From UBA1181 sp045226255 (lineage in GTDB: Bacteria > Bacteroidota > Bacteroidia > Bacteroidales > Paludibacteraceae): DNA of 64,000 bases. Positions 36,068 through 44,216 of this stretch are shown in pieces. The position numbers and the translations under genes are program-made. The stretch's first letter is position 1, and every line of letters begins with the position of its first letter. Location of the stretch: assembly GCA_045226255.1 (NCBI GenBank), contig JBGVCG010000002.1, positions 26,349-90,348 of the forward strand. Direction: 5' to 3'. The notes under the pieces are model-generated. The model was not told the origin of the DNA and searched no databases. It worked only from the letters and a program-made list of their open reading frames with translations.

Positions 36068-36098
36068 TTGCTTATTGAAATTTTTTGTCTTATATTTG
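36068..36098 (+). promoter_or_regulatory. Promoter of calpain gene 3 (TTG-N20-TATATTTG)
   Basis: TTG at 36068-36070 and TATATTTG at 36091-36098 fit the consensus, giving a leader of about 250 nt. It is related to the promoter at 33078-33107. The preceding 36 kb region (35885-36067) is AT-rich with nothing else recognisable. Confidence 0.8.
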
Positions 36099-36357
36099 AA
36101 TTGACAGAAAATAATAGACGTGTCATTATTGTAATGTTTTTTGATGTGTAATATTCTTATTTAATAAAATAATCCATTTCGTTGATGTGTATATACCATA
36201 ATGCGGGTGTATGATGGATTTTCCCATGAGTAGGCGTATGGACGGGAGGGTAGGTTGTCTTAATCTTTGCTCTCAGGTCGGAAGATGTCTGAACGTTTTT
36301 GGGGCGGTTGTTGATGTAAGTATAGCACCTTTTTATTAACTAAATAAATTTAATAAC
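36099..36357 (+). promoter_or_regulatory. Long 5' leader of calpain gene 3, homologous to the first leader
   Basis: It contains TTGATGTGTA repeats at 36141-36150 and 36182-36191 (41 nt apart, first copy 43 nt after the -7 box, both distances as in the other leader). The 44-nt pre-start block is at 36314-36357. Between them the two leaders are more diverged. Confidence 0.7.
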
Positions 36358-37542
36358 ATGGAAGAAATTAAATTGTCTGCCATCAACCCGTTTGCGGTTG
36401 CTGAGCAAGTGTTGGAAAAGAAAGTAAAGTGGGATGAACTTGAAGATCCGGAGGAGTCTCTTTCTGGTGTGTTCAATGTACCGAAGGGTGAATTGTTTGC
36501 TCACGATTCAATATTGATTAACCCAATGCTGTCGGCAAAGGGAACCGTGTTGACTCGTGAAAAGGCCCAGGCGCAGTTGAAAACTTTCCTTGAGGCTAAA
36601 ACCGCAAAGAAGCTTTCTCTGAAGACGAGGGCAATCAAGCAAATCTCCTTGAAGAATATTCCCGGCAAAACGTTGGGCGCTATATTCAAGGAGTCATCAC
36701 AAACCCCTAATAATGCGGAGTGGAATCCTGCGAATGCAGTGTGGTTGGACAAGGGAGACTTCTTTGAGGATGTGGCGGAATTGACAGACCCTGTCCAAGG
36801 TGGATTGGGCGATTGCTATTACATTGCGGCCCTTTGTTCTGTGGCTTGGTCTAGACCTTATGCGATTATCAATGCGACATCTCCGTACGGGGACGAGAAT
36901 TCTCCTTTGCACCAAGTCTCCTTCTTTAATACAAAGGGGGTGATGGAGAATGTTGAGGTGGACGAGTTTTGCCCTTGTTCCTCAAATACCCAAAATCCAC
37001 TCTATGCTTCATCCTTGGATGCGGGCGAGATTTGGCCGGCTGTGATGGAGAAGGCTTATGTGAAGTGGAGAACAGGAAATACGACACAGAGACCTAATTA
37101 TCTGCCGATTGAAGGTGGTGATCCGGTGGAGGCATGCCGTCAGTTAATTGGTGGGACGAAAACTTATATGTTCACTAGTGATGTGACCGACAGTGAGATT
37201 TCCTTGTTCGTTAGGCGCAATTCGATGGGTTATCGGACATTTAACCCTATGGTTGCTTGGACCTCATCAAGACAGCCAAGCGGATGTGATTACGCGAAGG
37301 CGCATATTGTGGCAAACCATGCCTATTCTATATTGGGCTGGGATTATCTGAATGGTGTCCATTATGTTGTCCTCAGGAATCCATGGGGAACATATCCTGG
37401 CGTGATGGATGACATGGTTGGTAGCTATATCGGAATTATGAATACCAAGTGGAATTATTTCACGTATGGGAAGAATGGTGTCTTCGCCATGAAGATGTCT
37501 ACTTTCAAGAAGTATTTCTATGGTCTAGGTGTGGTGAAATAA
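36358..37542 (+). CDS. Calpain-family cysteine protease, tandem copy 3
   Basis: The 394-residue paralogue has triad C153 (QGGLGDCYYIAALC, closest of the three to the classical calpain QGxLGDC motif), H321 (NHAYSILGWD) and N341 (LRNPWGTY). Like the others it has the N-terminal domain starting MEEIKLSAINPFAVAEQVL, and no signal peptide. It is a separate transcription unit with its own promoter, leader and terminator. Most differences between copies fall in loops and in the segment between the N-terminal region and the active-site Cys, and after the N341 motif. Confidence 0.88.
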   Translation: MEEIKLSAINPFAVAEQVLEKKVKWDELEDPEESLSGVFNVPKGELFAHDSILINPMLSAKGTVLTREKAQAQLKTFLEAKTAKKLSLKTRAIKQISLKNIPGKTLGAIFKESSQTPNNAEWNPANAVWLDKGDFFEDVAELTDPVQGGLGDCYYIAALCSVAWSRPYAIINATSPYGDENSPLHQVSFFNTKGVMENVEVDEFCPCSSNTQNPLYASSLDAGEIWPAVMEKAYVKWRTGNTTQRPNYLPIEGGDPVEACRQLIGGTKTYMFTSDVTDSEISLFVRRNSMGYRTFNPMVAWTSSRQPSGCDYAKAHIVANHAYSILGWDYLNGVHYVVLRNPWGTYPGVMDDMVGSYIGIMNTKWNYFTYGKNGVFAMKMSTFKKYFYGLGVVK

Positions 37543-37591
37543 AACGTTCTTCTTGTTGGTTTGTAGTAATATAACTGACAAAATTTTCTAC

Positions 37592-37639
37592 CCGTCCGCG
37601 ATGCCGAAAAGTATATAGGCGTTGCGGACGGTTCTTTTT
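37592..37639 (+). terminator. Intrinsic terminator of calpain gene 3
   Basis: CCGTCCGC (37592-37599) pairs with GCGGACGG (37624-37631), then a T-rich tail. It shares CCCGTCCGC and TATATAGGCGTTGCGGACG with the terminator at 35843-35884. Confidence 0.82.
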
Positions 37640-37686
37640 AACTTATGATGAACGTGTGGTTGGTGGGAACCCGTTGGGTCGGTTCC

Positions 37687-39738
37687 TTATTTCCCTTCCT
37701 CCTCCTTCTTGTTCAGCTCCGGATAGATGATGCGGGTGTGGTAGATGGTCTTGAGCTTCTCCTTGAGGACCGCCTTGATTTCGTTGATTTCCTTGAAGGT
37801 GATAGGGGTCTCCTCGAAGATGCCATCCCGAATTTGGTCGGAGATGATTTTCTCCACGAGGTCGTTGATGCTCTTGTCCGTATATTCCTGCAGGCTTCTG
37901 GAGGCCGCCTCCACGGAGTCGCACATGACGAGGATGGCCATCTCTTTCGAGGTCGGTAACGGTCCGGGGTAGGTGAACTTGGATTCGTCGATCTCCCTGT
38001 CCGGATATTTGTTCTTCATCGTATAGTAGAAGTACTTTGTCTTGCTCTTTCCGTGGTGTGTCTTGATGAACTCCTGGATCTTCTCCGGCAAGCCATATTT
38101 CTTTGCGATGGCCACGCCGTCCGCCACGTGACGGATGATGATCTGTGCGCTTTTCTCCTCGTCGTTCATCTCGGTGTGCGGGTTCTTGCTCGACTGGTTT
38201 TCCGTGAAGAAGGCTGGGTTGGCCATCTTGCCGATGTCGTGGTAGAGCGCGCCCGTCCTTACCAGCATTGGGTTAGCGCCGATGCAGCTGGCGGCGTCGG
38301 ATGCGAGGTTGGAGACCTGCATGGAGTGCTGGAAGCTACCCGGAGCCTCCTCCGAGAATTTCCTTAGTAAAGAGTTGTTCGTGTTCGCCAATTCCACCAG
38401 GGTGACGTCCGACACGTAGCCGAACAGCTTCTCCACGATGTAGATGAGCGGGTTGGCGAGAAGGAGTAGCAGTCCGTTGCCGAGGAATATAGGGAACATT
38501 GTCCATTCGAAATGCTCCAGGCCGTTCTCGTGCACCAATGTATTACCCACATAGATGATGCAGTAGGAGAGGGTGATGAGGAGGGCGGCCTGCACGAGTT
38601 GTGAGCGCATGAAGATGTTCTTCAGGGTGCAGATGGATATCATGCCTGCGATGGACTGCATCAGCAGGAACTCGAAGTCGTTCGGTACGATGAAGGAGGA
38701 GAGGAGCACGGCCGAGAGGTGAGCGAAGAGCGCCGTCCTCGTGTCGAAGAAGCAGGTCACCAGGATAGGCAACAGTGCGTACGGCACGATGTTAGGCGTG
38801 TATTCGTACTTGACCATAATGGAGGTGAGCACGCAAAGGATGGTGATCATACCCAGCATGAACGCCACGTTCTTGAGGTTCACTAAGAATTTCTTCCTGA
38901 AGAGGAGTAGGTAGAGGAAGAAAGCGCATAGGATGATGGTGATGATGATGATTTGTCCGATGATGACCAGCTGTTTGTTGGTCTTGTCGCTGTTCTCCTG
39001 TATGGCGGACCTGAGGGATTCGAGGATGTCGTAGGTCTGTGGCCTGACGATCTCTCCGTGGTCGATGATCTTTTCGCCGCTTTGTATTCTACCCTTGGTG
39101 AGGGATATAGATTTCAACAACTCCTTTTTCACCGACTCGTTCTTCTCCTTGTCGTAGGTGAGGTTCTCGTGGATATAGTTATTGATGTTATAGCCTTGGA
39201 GCGTCTCCTTGTCGAGTGAGGCGGGAATACCGTTGATGATATGTTCGTAGGCCGTCTTGGTGGTGTGGAGGTTAGCGATGGGACGGTTCTTCGACTGGTT
39301 GCCGGTTAGCACGTTGATTTCGCTTTTCTTCTCCTCGTTCAGTTTGTCCATGTCGTCGGCAGAGATGATGCCGCTGGCGTAGAGGAATTTCAGTTTGCGG
39401 ACGATGTAGTTCTTGTAGTCGTCCGCCGCGTCGTCCTCCTCCTTGCCGAACTTTTCGTTCAGAAGGCTAATGTATTTGTTGGGAACATTCTCGTCATTGA
39501 TGAAGAATGGGTTGAAGTCGCTCAGCAGGCTGTCCTCCTCCTTTTTGACATCCTCTTTGGATTTCATGATTTCGAAGGCGAAGGGAGCGGTGAGCGCATC
39601 GTATTCCCATGGTTTCTCGATGGCGTAGTTGTATTTGAACTTTCCGAAGTTCGGGTAAGTCTTGAATATGATCAGTCCGGCGGCGAAGAACAACGCCGCG
39701 ATGGAGATATAGCGCATATATGAGCTTTTGCTTTTCAT
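37687..39738 (-). CDS. 7TM-HD family membrane phosphohydrolase (PgpH/YqfF type, probable c-di-AMP phosphodiesterase)
   Basis: The 683-residue protein (ATG at 39738; upstream ATGs at 39777 and 39822 lie at or before the predicted transcription start) has one N-terminal membrane segment. An extracytoplasmic domain (about 60-270) follows, then a cluster of about seven membrane segments (about 275-455). The cytosolic HD domain has GALYHDIGKMANP, then HVADGVAIAKKYGLP and THHGKSKTKYF, with metal-binding His/Asp residues. This order is that of PgpH, which degrades cyclic di-AMP in firmicutes. No c-di-AMP cyclase is seen in the window, so the substrate is inferred from family. Its promoter lies at 39792-39822. 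Confidence 0.88.
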   Translation of the reverse strand: MKSKSSYMRYISIAALFFAAGLIIFKTYPNFGKFKYNYAIEKPWEYDALTAPFAFEIMKSKEDVKKEEDSLLSDFNPFFINDENVPNKYISLLNEKFGKEEDDAADDYKNYIVRKLKFLYASGIISADDMDKLNEEKKSEINVLTGNQSKNRPIANLHTTKTAYEHIINGIPASLDKETLQGYNINNYIHENLTYDKEKNESVKKELLKSISLTKGRIQSGEKIIDHGEIVRPQTYDILESLRSAIQENSDKTNKQLVIIGQIIIITIILCAFFLYLLLFRKKFLVNLKNVAFMLGMITILCVLTSIMVKYEYTPNIVPYALLPILVTCFFDTRTALFAHLSAVLLSSFIVPNDFEFLLMQSIAGMISICTLKNIFMRSQLVQAALLITLSYCIIYVGNTLVHENGLEHFEWTMFPIFLGNGLLLLLANPLIYIVEKLFGYVSDVTLVELANTNNSLLRKFSEEAPGSFQHSMQVSNLASDAASCIGANPMLVRTGALYHDIGKMANPAFFTENQSSKNPHTEMNDEEKSAQIIIRHVADGVAIAKKYGLPEKIQEFIKTHHGKSKTKYFYYTMKNKYPDREIDESKFTYPGPLPTSKEMAILVMCDSVEAASRSLQEYTDKSINDLVEKIISDQIRDGIFEETPITFKEINEIKAVLKEKLKTIYHTRIIYPELNKKEEEGK

Positions 39739-39791
39739 GTCAGTCCGATTAAATGTTAGACAGAAAAATCCTTTCATTTTATTATAAGGTA

Positions 39792-39822
39792 CAAATATAA
39801 GCCATACATGTTGAAGAAACAA
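39792..39822 (-). promoter_or_regulatory. Promoter of the 7TM-HD phosphohydrolase gene
   Basis: On the minus strand TTG (complement of 39820-39822) and TATATTTG (39799-39792) are 20 nt apart. It predicts transcription from about 39785, which leaves the ATG at 39738 as the sensible start. Confidence 0.75.
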
Positions 39823-39827
39823 GATGA

Positions 39828-39957
39828 GAATTATGAATTATGAATTAAGGATTAAGAATTAAGAACTGATCGGCAGATGTGCTTTCCTACACGAGATGCA
39901 CGTCCCACGGCCTGCAGGGCCAAATCTTTACTTAGCCCGGGGCGACACCCTGGGGGG
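39828..39957. repeat. Intergenic AT-rich repeat plus GC-rich palindromic element, copy 1
   Basis: A run of GAATTA/GAATTAAG-type repeats (39828-39867) precedes a GC-rich element with CTACACGAGATGCACG (39887-39902) and GGCCTGCAGGGCC (39909-39921), then CCCGGGGCGACACCCTGGGG. Related elements with CTACACGATGTGCGCACCC lie at 61791-61830 and 61886-61915, also next to GAATTA repeats. It is non-coding. Confidence 0.6.
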
Positions 39958-40024
39958 ATTTATGCGTGGAAACCTCGGGTTGAGGCGGGCGGAAAACATT
40001 TTGCATAAAAAAGAACAAAAAAAA

Positions 40025-40055
40025 TTGGTGGGATGAAATAATCTTTCTAAATTTG
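40025..40055 (+). promoter_or_regulatory. Promoter of the ribosomal protein supercluster
   Basis: TTG (40025-40027), 20 nt, TAAATTTG (40048-40055) fit the Bacteroidota consensus; a leader of about 60 nt precedes rpsL. It is the natural main promoter of the cluster. Confidence 0.82.
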
Positions 40056-40123
40056 CACCCACTTTTAGTAGAGTGTCTAAAAATATATTTATTAATAACT
40101 TAAAAGATTAAAAGTTTAACGAA

Positions 40124-40525
40124 ATGCCTACAATTCAGCAGTTAGTTAGAAAAGGAAGGGCAAGTCAAGCGGACAAGAGCAAATCTCCGGCTTTGGACTC
40201 ATGTCCACAGAGAAGAGGTGTCTGCGTGAGGGTTTACACAACAACCCCTAAGAAGCCTAACTCAGCAATGCGTAAGGTTGCCAGAGTACGTTTGACGAAC
40301 CAGAAGGAAGTGAATGCTTACATTCCGGGAGAGGGTCACAACTTGCAGGAGCACTCCATCGTGATGGTGCGTGGTGGTCGTGTTAAGGATCTTCCAGGTG
40401 TGCGTTACCACATCGTACGCGGAACATTGGATACCGCAGGTGTGAACGGACGTACACAACGTCGTTCTAAGTACGGAGCGAAGAGACCTAAGCCAGGACA
40501 AGCAGCTCCAGCAAAGAAAAAGTAA
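40124..40525 (+). CDS. rpsL: 30S ribosomal protein uS12
   Basis: The 133-residue decoding-centre protein S12 has the TPKKPNSAMR loop (about 41-50) with the two lysines intact, and GGRVKDLPGVR (about 84-94), the other streptomycin/fidelity loop, also of wild-type form. A basic C-terminal tail (APAKKK) is present. It opens the merged ribosomal operon, directly downstream of the promoter. Confidence 0.98.
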   Translation: MPTIQQLVRKGRASQADKSKSPALDSCPQRRGVCVRVYTTTPKKPNSAMRKVARVRLTNQKEVNAYIPGEGHNLQEHSIVMVRGGRVKDLPGVRYHIVRGTLDTAGVNGRTQRRSKYGAKRPKPGQAAPAKKK

Positions 40526-40629
40526 TTCGGTAGGGCGACCTAGTAGAATTACACCGGTTGAGTAAATGGCTAAGCGAAGCCGTTGAAGCAACTGCAACCA
40601 AAACAAAAACGAAAAATTTTTGAGTAAAA
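40526..40629 (+). other. 104-nt gap between rpsL and rpsG
   Basis: The gap is much wider than other spacers in this cluster. It holds short inverted repeats (GGTAGGGCGACC and GGCTAAGCGAAGCC) that could fold into small hairpins; an autoregulatory RNA site for S7 or another protein is possible but not shown. Confidence 0.35.
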
Positions 40630-41106
40630 ATGAGAAAAGCAAAACCAAAGAAACGGATCATTTTACCAGATCCGATTTTCAACGAAGTAATGGTTTCAAG
40701 ATTTGTGAACCATTTGATGTATGACGGTAAGAAGACTATCGCATACGATATATTCTATACAGCGTTGGATAACGTTAAGTCAAAACTTCCTAATGAGGAC
40801 AAGACCCCATTGGAGATCTGGAAGAAGGCTTTGGAGAACATTACTCCTCAAGTAGAGGTTAAGTCTCGCCGTGTGGGCGGTGCTACATTCCAAGTGCCTA
40901 CGGAAATTCGTCCAGAGAGGAAAGAGTCTATTTCTATGAAGAACCTGATCATCTTCTCTCGTAAAAGAAGTGGCCATTCAATGGCTGAGAAGCTGGCTGC
41001 GGAAATCGCAGACGCTTACAACAACCAAGGCGGTGCATTCAAGAAAAAAGAGGATATGCACAAGATGGCCGAGGCTAACCGCGCGTTCGCTCACTTCAGA
41101 TTCTAA
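40630..41106 (+). CDS. rpsG: 30S ribosomal protein uS7
   Basis: The 158-residue protein nucleates folding of the 16S rRNA 3' domain. It begins MRKAKPKKRIILPDPIF and has the typical VSRFVNHLMYDGKKTIAYDIFYTAL helix-turn region and the C-terminal RAFAHFRF. Length is usual for Bacteroidota. It lies after the wide rpsL-rpsG gap and 20 nt before fusA. Confidence 0.97.
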   Translation: MRKAKPKKRIILPDPIFNEVMVSRFVNHLMYDGKKTIAYDIFYTALDNVKSKLPNEDKTPLEIWKKALENITPQVEVKSRRVGGATFQVPTEIRPERKESISMKNLIIFSRKRSGHSMAEKLAAEIADAYNNQGGAFKKKEDMHKMAEANRAFAHFRF

Positions 41107-41126
41107 TTTAATTCACGAACTACAAA

Positions 41127-43250
41127 ATGGCTAAAGCTGATTTACATTATACAAGAAACATCGGTATCATGGCGCACATCGATGCCGGTAAGACAACTAC
41201 GTCAGAGCGTATCTTGTTCTACACTGGTTTGACCCACAAGATTGGTGAGGTTCACGATGGTGCTGCTACCATGGACTGGATGGTGCAGGAGCAGGAGAGA
41301 GGTATCACTATTACTTCCGCCGCTACCACGACTTATTGGAAATACAACGATAAGAAGTACAAGATCAACTTGATTGACACTCCGGGACACGTTGACTTTA
41401 CGGTCGAGGTGGAGCGTTCTCTCCGTATCTTGGACGGCGCTGTCGCTACGTTCTGCGCGGTTGGTGGTGTTGAGCCTCAATCAGAGACTGTATGGCGTCA
41501 GGCTGACAAGTACTCTGTGCCTCGTATCTGCTACGTGAACAAGATGGACCGTTCAGGTGCCAACTTCTTCGACGTGTACGCACAGATTAAGGAGGTGCTC
41601 GGCGCAAACCCTTGTCCAATCCAAATTCCTATCGGATGTGAGGAGTCTTTCAAGGGCGTTGTTGACTTGATCAAGATGAAAGCTATCTTCTGGCACGACG
41701 AGACCATGGGTGCTGAGTATTCCGTAGAGGAAATCCCAGCTGACTTGGTTGACGAGGCTAAGGAGTGGAGAGATAAGATGTTGGAGTCAGTCGCTGAGTG
41801 CGACGATGCGTTGATGGAGAAATTCTTCGACGATCCTTCCACCATCACTGAGGAAGAGATTAAGGTTGCCCTCAGAAAGGGTACCATCTCCATGAAGATC
41901 AACCCTATGATCTGCGGTTCTTCCTTCAAGAACAAGGGTGTGCAGACAATGTTGGACGCTGTGTGCGCTTACTTGCCTAGCCCATTGGATACGGAGGAGA
42001 TCATAGGTACTTCAGTAGACAATCCAGACCAGAAGGTGGTTCGCCACCCAAGCGAGGACGAGCCTTTGTGCGCTTTGGCGTTCAAGATCGCTACTGACCC
42101 ATTCGTAGGCCGTTTGTGCTTCTTCCGCGTATATTCAGGAAAGATCGACGCAGGTTCGTACATCTTCAACACCCGTTCGGGCAAGAAGGAGCGTATCTCC
42201 CGTCTGTTCCAAATGCACTCTAACCACCAGAACCCAGTTGAGGTTATCTCAGCAGGTGATATCGGTGCCGGTGTAGGTTTCAAGGATATCCGTACTGGTG
42301 ATACTTTGTGCGGTGAGGAGGAGAAAGACCACATGATCTTGGAGTCTATCGACTTCCCAGATCCAGTGATCGGTATCGCTATCGAGCCTAAGTCTCAGGC
42401 AGACGTTGATAAGTTGGGCGTTGGTTTGTCCAAGTTGGCTGAGGAGGACCCTACCTTCACAGTGAAGACTGACGAGCAATCAGGCCAGACTGTCATCTCA
42501 GGTATGGGTGAGCTCCACTTGGATATCATCATCGACCGTCTGAAACGTGAGTTCAAGGTTGAGTGTAACCAAGGTCGTCCACAAGTTAGCTACAAAGAGG
42601 CTATCACGAGGACGGTTGACCACCGTGAGCTTTACAAGAAGCAGTCCGGAGGTCGTGGTAAGTACGCCGACATCGTTGTTAAGGTTGGACCAGCAGACGA
42701 AGGATTCGAGGGCTCATTGCAGTTCGAGGATGTGGTTAAGGGAGGTAACATTCCTAAGGAGTTCATCCCATCTATCCAGAAGGGCTTCCAATCAGCTATG
42801 AAGAATGGTGTGTTGGCAGGCTTCCCAATGGAGAAGTTGAAGGTGACTGTAGTCGATGGTTCTTACCACCCAGTCGATTCAGACCAATTGTCATTCGAAA
42901 TCTGTGCTAACTTGGCGTTCAAGGAGGCATGTGCGAAGGCAAAGCCAGTTTTGATGGAGCCTATCATGAAGTTGGAGGTAATCACTCCAGAGGAGAACAT
43001 GGGAGACGTGATCGGTGACTTGAACAAGCGCCGCGGACAAGTTGAAGGTATGGAGACCAGCCGTTCAGGCGCTCGTATCGTGAAGGCTAAGGTGCCGTTG
43101 GCAGAGATGTTCGGTTATGTGACTGACTTGCGTACCATCACTTCAGGTCGTGCGACTTCTTCCATGGAGTTCTCACACTACGCTGAGGTATCCACAGCTA
43201 TCGCTAAGACTGTAGTCGCAGAGGCTAAGGGTAAAGTAGAATTATTGTAA
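41127..43250 (+). CDS. fusA: Elongation factor G
   Basis: The 707-residue translational GTPase moves tRNA-mRNA through the ribosome. G1 AHIDAGKTT is at about 16-24, the switch region has RGITITSAATT near 60-70, DTPGHVDF is near 88-95, and NKMD is near 142-145. Domains II-V follow to ASSMEFSHYAEV. It is the usual canonical EF-G next to rpsG; tuf does not follow it as it does in many Proteobacteria. Confidence 0.98.
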   Translation: MAKADLHYTRNIGIMAHIDAGKTTTSERILFYTGLTHKIGEVHDGAATMDWMVQEQERGITITSAATTTYWKYNDKKYKINLIDTPGHVDFTVEVERSLRILDGAVATFCAVGGVEPQSETVWRQADKYSVPRICYVNKMDRSGANFFDVYAQIKEVLGANPCPIQIPIGCEESFKGVVDLIKMKAIFWHDETMGAEYSVEEIPADLVDEAKEWRDKMLESVAECDDALMEKFFDDPSTITEEEIKVALRKGTISMKINPMICGSSFKNKGVQTMLDAVCAYLPSPLDTEEIIGTSVDNPDQKVVRHPSEDEPLCALAFKIATDPFVGRLCFFRVYSGKIDAGSYIFNTRSGKKERISRLFQMHSNHQNPVEVISAGDIGAGVGFKDIRTGDTLCGEEEKDHMILESIDFPDPVIGIAIEPKSQADVDKLGVGLSKLAEEDPTFTVKTDEQSGQTVISGMGELHLDIIIDRLKREFKVECNQGRPQVSYKEAITRTVDHRELYKKQSGGRGKYADIVVKVGPADEGFEGSLQFEDVVKGGNIPKEFIPSIQKGFQSAMKNGVLAGFPMEKLKVTVVDGSYHPVDSDQLSFEICANLAFKEACAKAKPVLMEPIMKLEVITPEENMGDVIGDLNKRRGQVEGMETSRSGARIVKAKVPLAEMFGYVTDLRTITSGRATSSMEFSHYAEVSTAIAKTVVAEAKGKVELL

Positions 43251-43271
43251 TATTAAAATAGATTCAAAGAG

Positions 43272-43577
43272 ATGAGTCAAAAAATTAGAATCAAATTAAA
43301 GTCTTACGACCATAACTTGGTTGACAAGTCAGCTGAAAAGATCGTTAAGACTGTTAAGACCACGGGAGCAGTAGTGAGCGGTCCAATTCCGTTGCCAACT
43401 CACAAGCGTATTTTCACCGTGAACCGTTCAACGTTCGTGAACAAGAAGTCAAGAGAGCAGTTCCAACTCTCCTCGTTCAAGAGATTGATCGACATCTACA
43501 GTTCAACTGCGAAGACTGTCGACGCTTTGATGAAGTTGGAGTTGCCAAGCGGAGTTGAGGTAGAAATTAAAGTGTAG
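43272..43577 (+). CDS. rpsJ: 30S ribosomal protein uS10
   Basis: The 101-residue S10 contains IRIKLKSYDHNLVDKSAEKI and the loop around PLPTHKRIFTVNRSTF that reaches the ribosome surface and is also used by NusB in antitermination. It starts the S10 block, with no gap or promoter that I can recognise after fusA. Confidence 0.97.
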   Translation: MSQKIRIKLKSYDHNLVDKSAEKIVKTVKTTGAVVSGPIPLPTHKRIFTVNRSTFVNKKSREQFQLSSFKRLIDIYSSTAKTVDALMKLELPSGVEVEIKV

Positions 43578-43598
43578 TTAACATTAATATTTATTGAA

Positions 43599-44216
43599 AT
43601 GCCAGGATTAATTGGAAAAAAAATCGGAATGACATCCGTTTTCAGTGCTGATGGAAAGAATGTTCCATGCACTGTTGTCGAAGTAGGTCCTTGTGTTGTT
43701 ACACAAATCAAGACTGTCGAGAAAGATGGCTATGACGCGATTCAGTTGGGCTTCGAGGATAAGAAGGAGAAGCACACTACGCAAGCGGAGATGGGTCACT
43801 TCAAGAAGGCAGGTGTGACACCAAAGAGACACTTGGCCGAGTTCAATGGGTTCGCTCAGGAGTACAAATTGGGCGACCAGATCACAGTTGACTTGTTCAC
43901 TGAGAAAGATTTCGTGGACGTTGTTGGCACATCCAAGGGAAAAGGATTCCAGGGTGTTGTTAAGCGTCACGGATTCGGCGGTGTGCAGCAGTCGACTCAC
44001 GGTCAGCACAACCGTTTGAGAGCTCCGGGTTCTATCGGTGCATGTTCTTATCCAGCTAAGGTGTTCAAGGGAATGCGCATGGCTGGTCGTTTGGGAGGAG
44101 ACTCTGTGACAGTTCAGAATCTTCAGGTGTTAAAAGTGATCTCAGAGAACAATCTTTTGGTTATAAAGGGTTCGTTGCCGGGAGCTAAAGGTTCAATCGT
44201 AATAGTGAATAAGTAA
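43599..44216 (+). CDS. rplC: 50S ribosomal protein uL3
   Basis: The 205-residue protein binds 23S rRNA near the peptidyl-transferase centre. It shows MPGLIGKKIGMTSVF and GFGGVQQSTHGQHNRLRAPGS, the long loop that penetrates the subunit. Its stop overlaps the rplD start by one base (TAATG). Confidence 0.97.
   Translation: MPGLIGKKIGMTSVFSADGKNVPCTVVEVGPCVVTQIKTVEKDGYDAIQLGFEDKKEKHTTQAEMGHFKKAGVTPKRHLAEFNGFAQEYKLGDQITVDLFTEKDFVDVVGTSKGKGFQGVVKRHGFGGVQQSTHGQHNRLRAPGSIGACSYPAKVFKGMRMAGRLGGDSVTVQNLQVLKVISENNLLVIKGSLPGAKGSIVIVNK

Noticed and set aside
33369..37542. The three calpain genes as assembly duplication artefacts
   Set aside because: They differ at many positions along their lengths and their leaders have diverged between the conserved blocks, so they are real paralogues.
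40124..40525. Streptomycin-resistance type changes in rpsL
   Set aside because: The TPKKPNS and RVKDLPG loops have the wild-type lysines.
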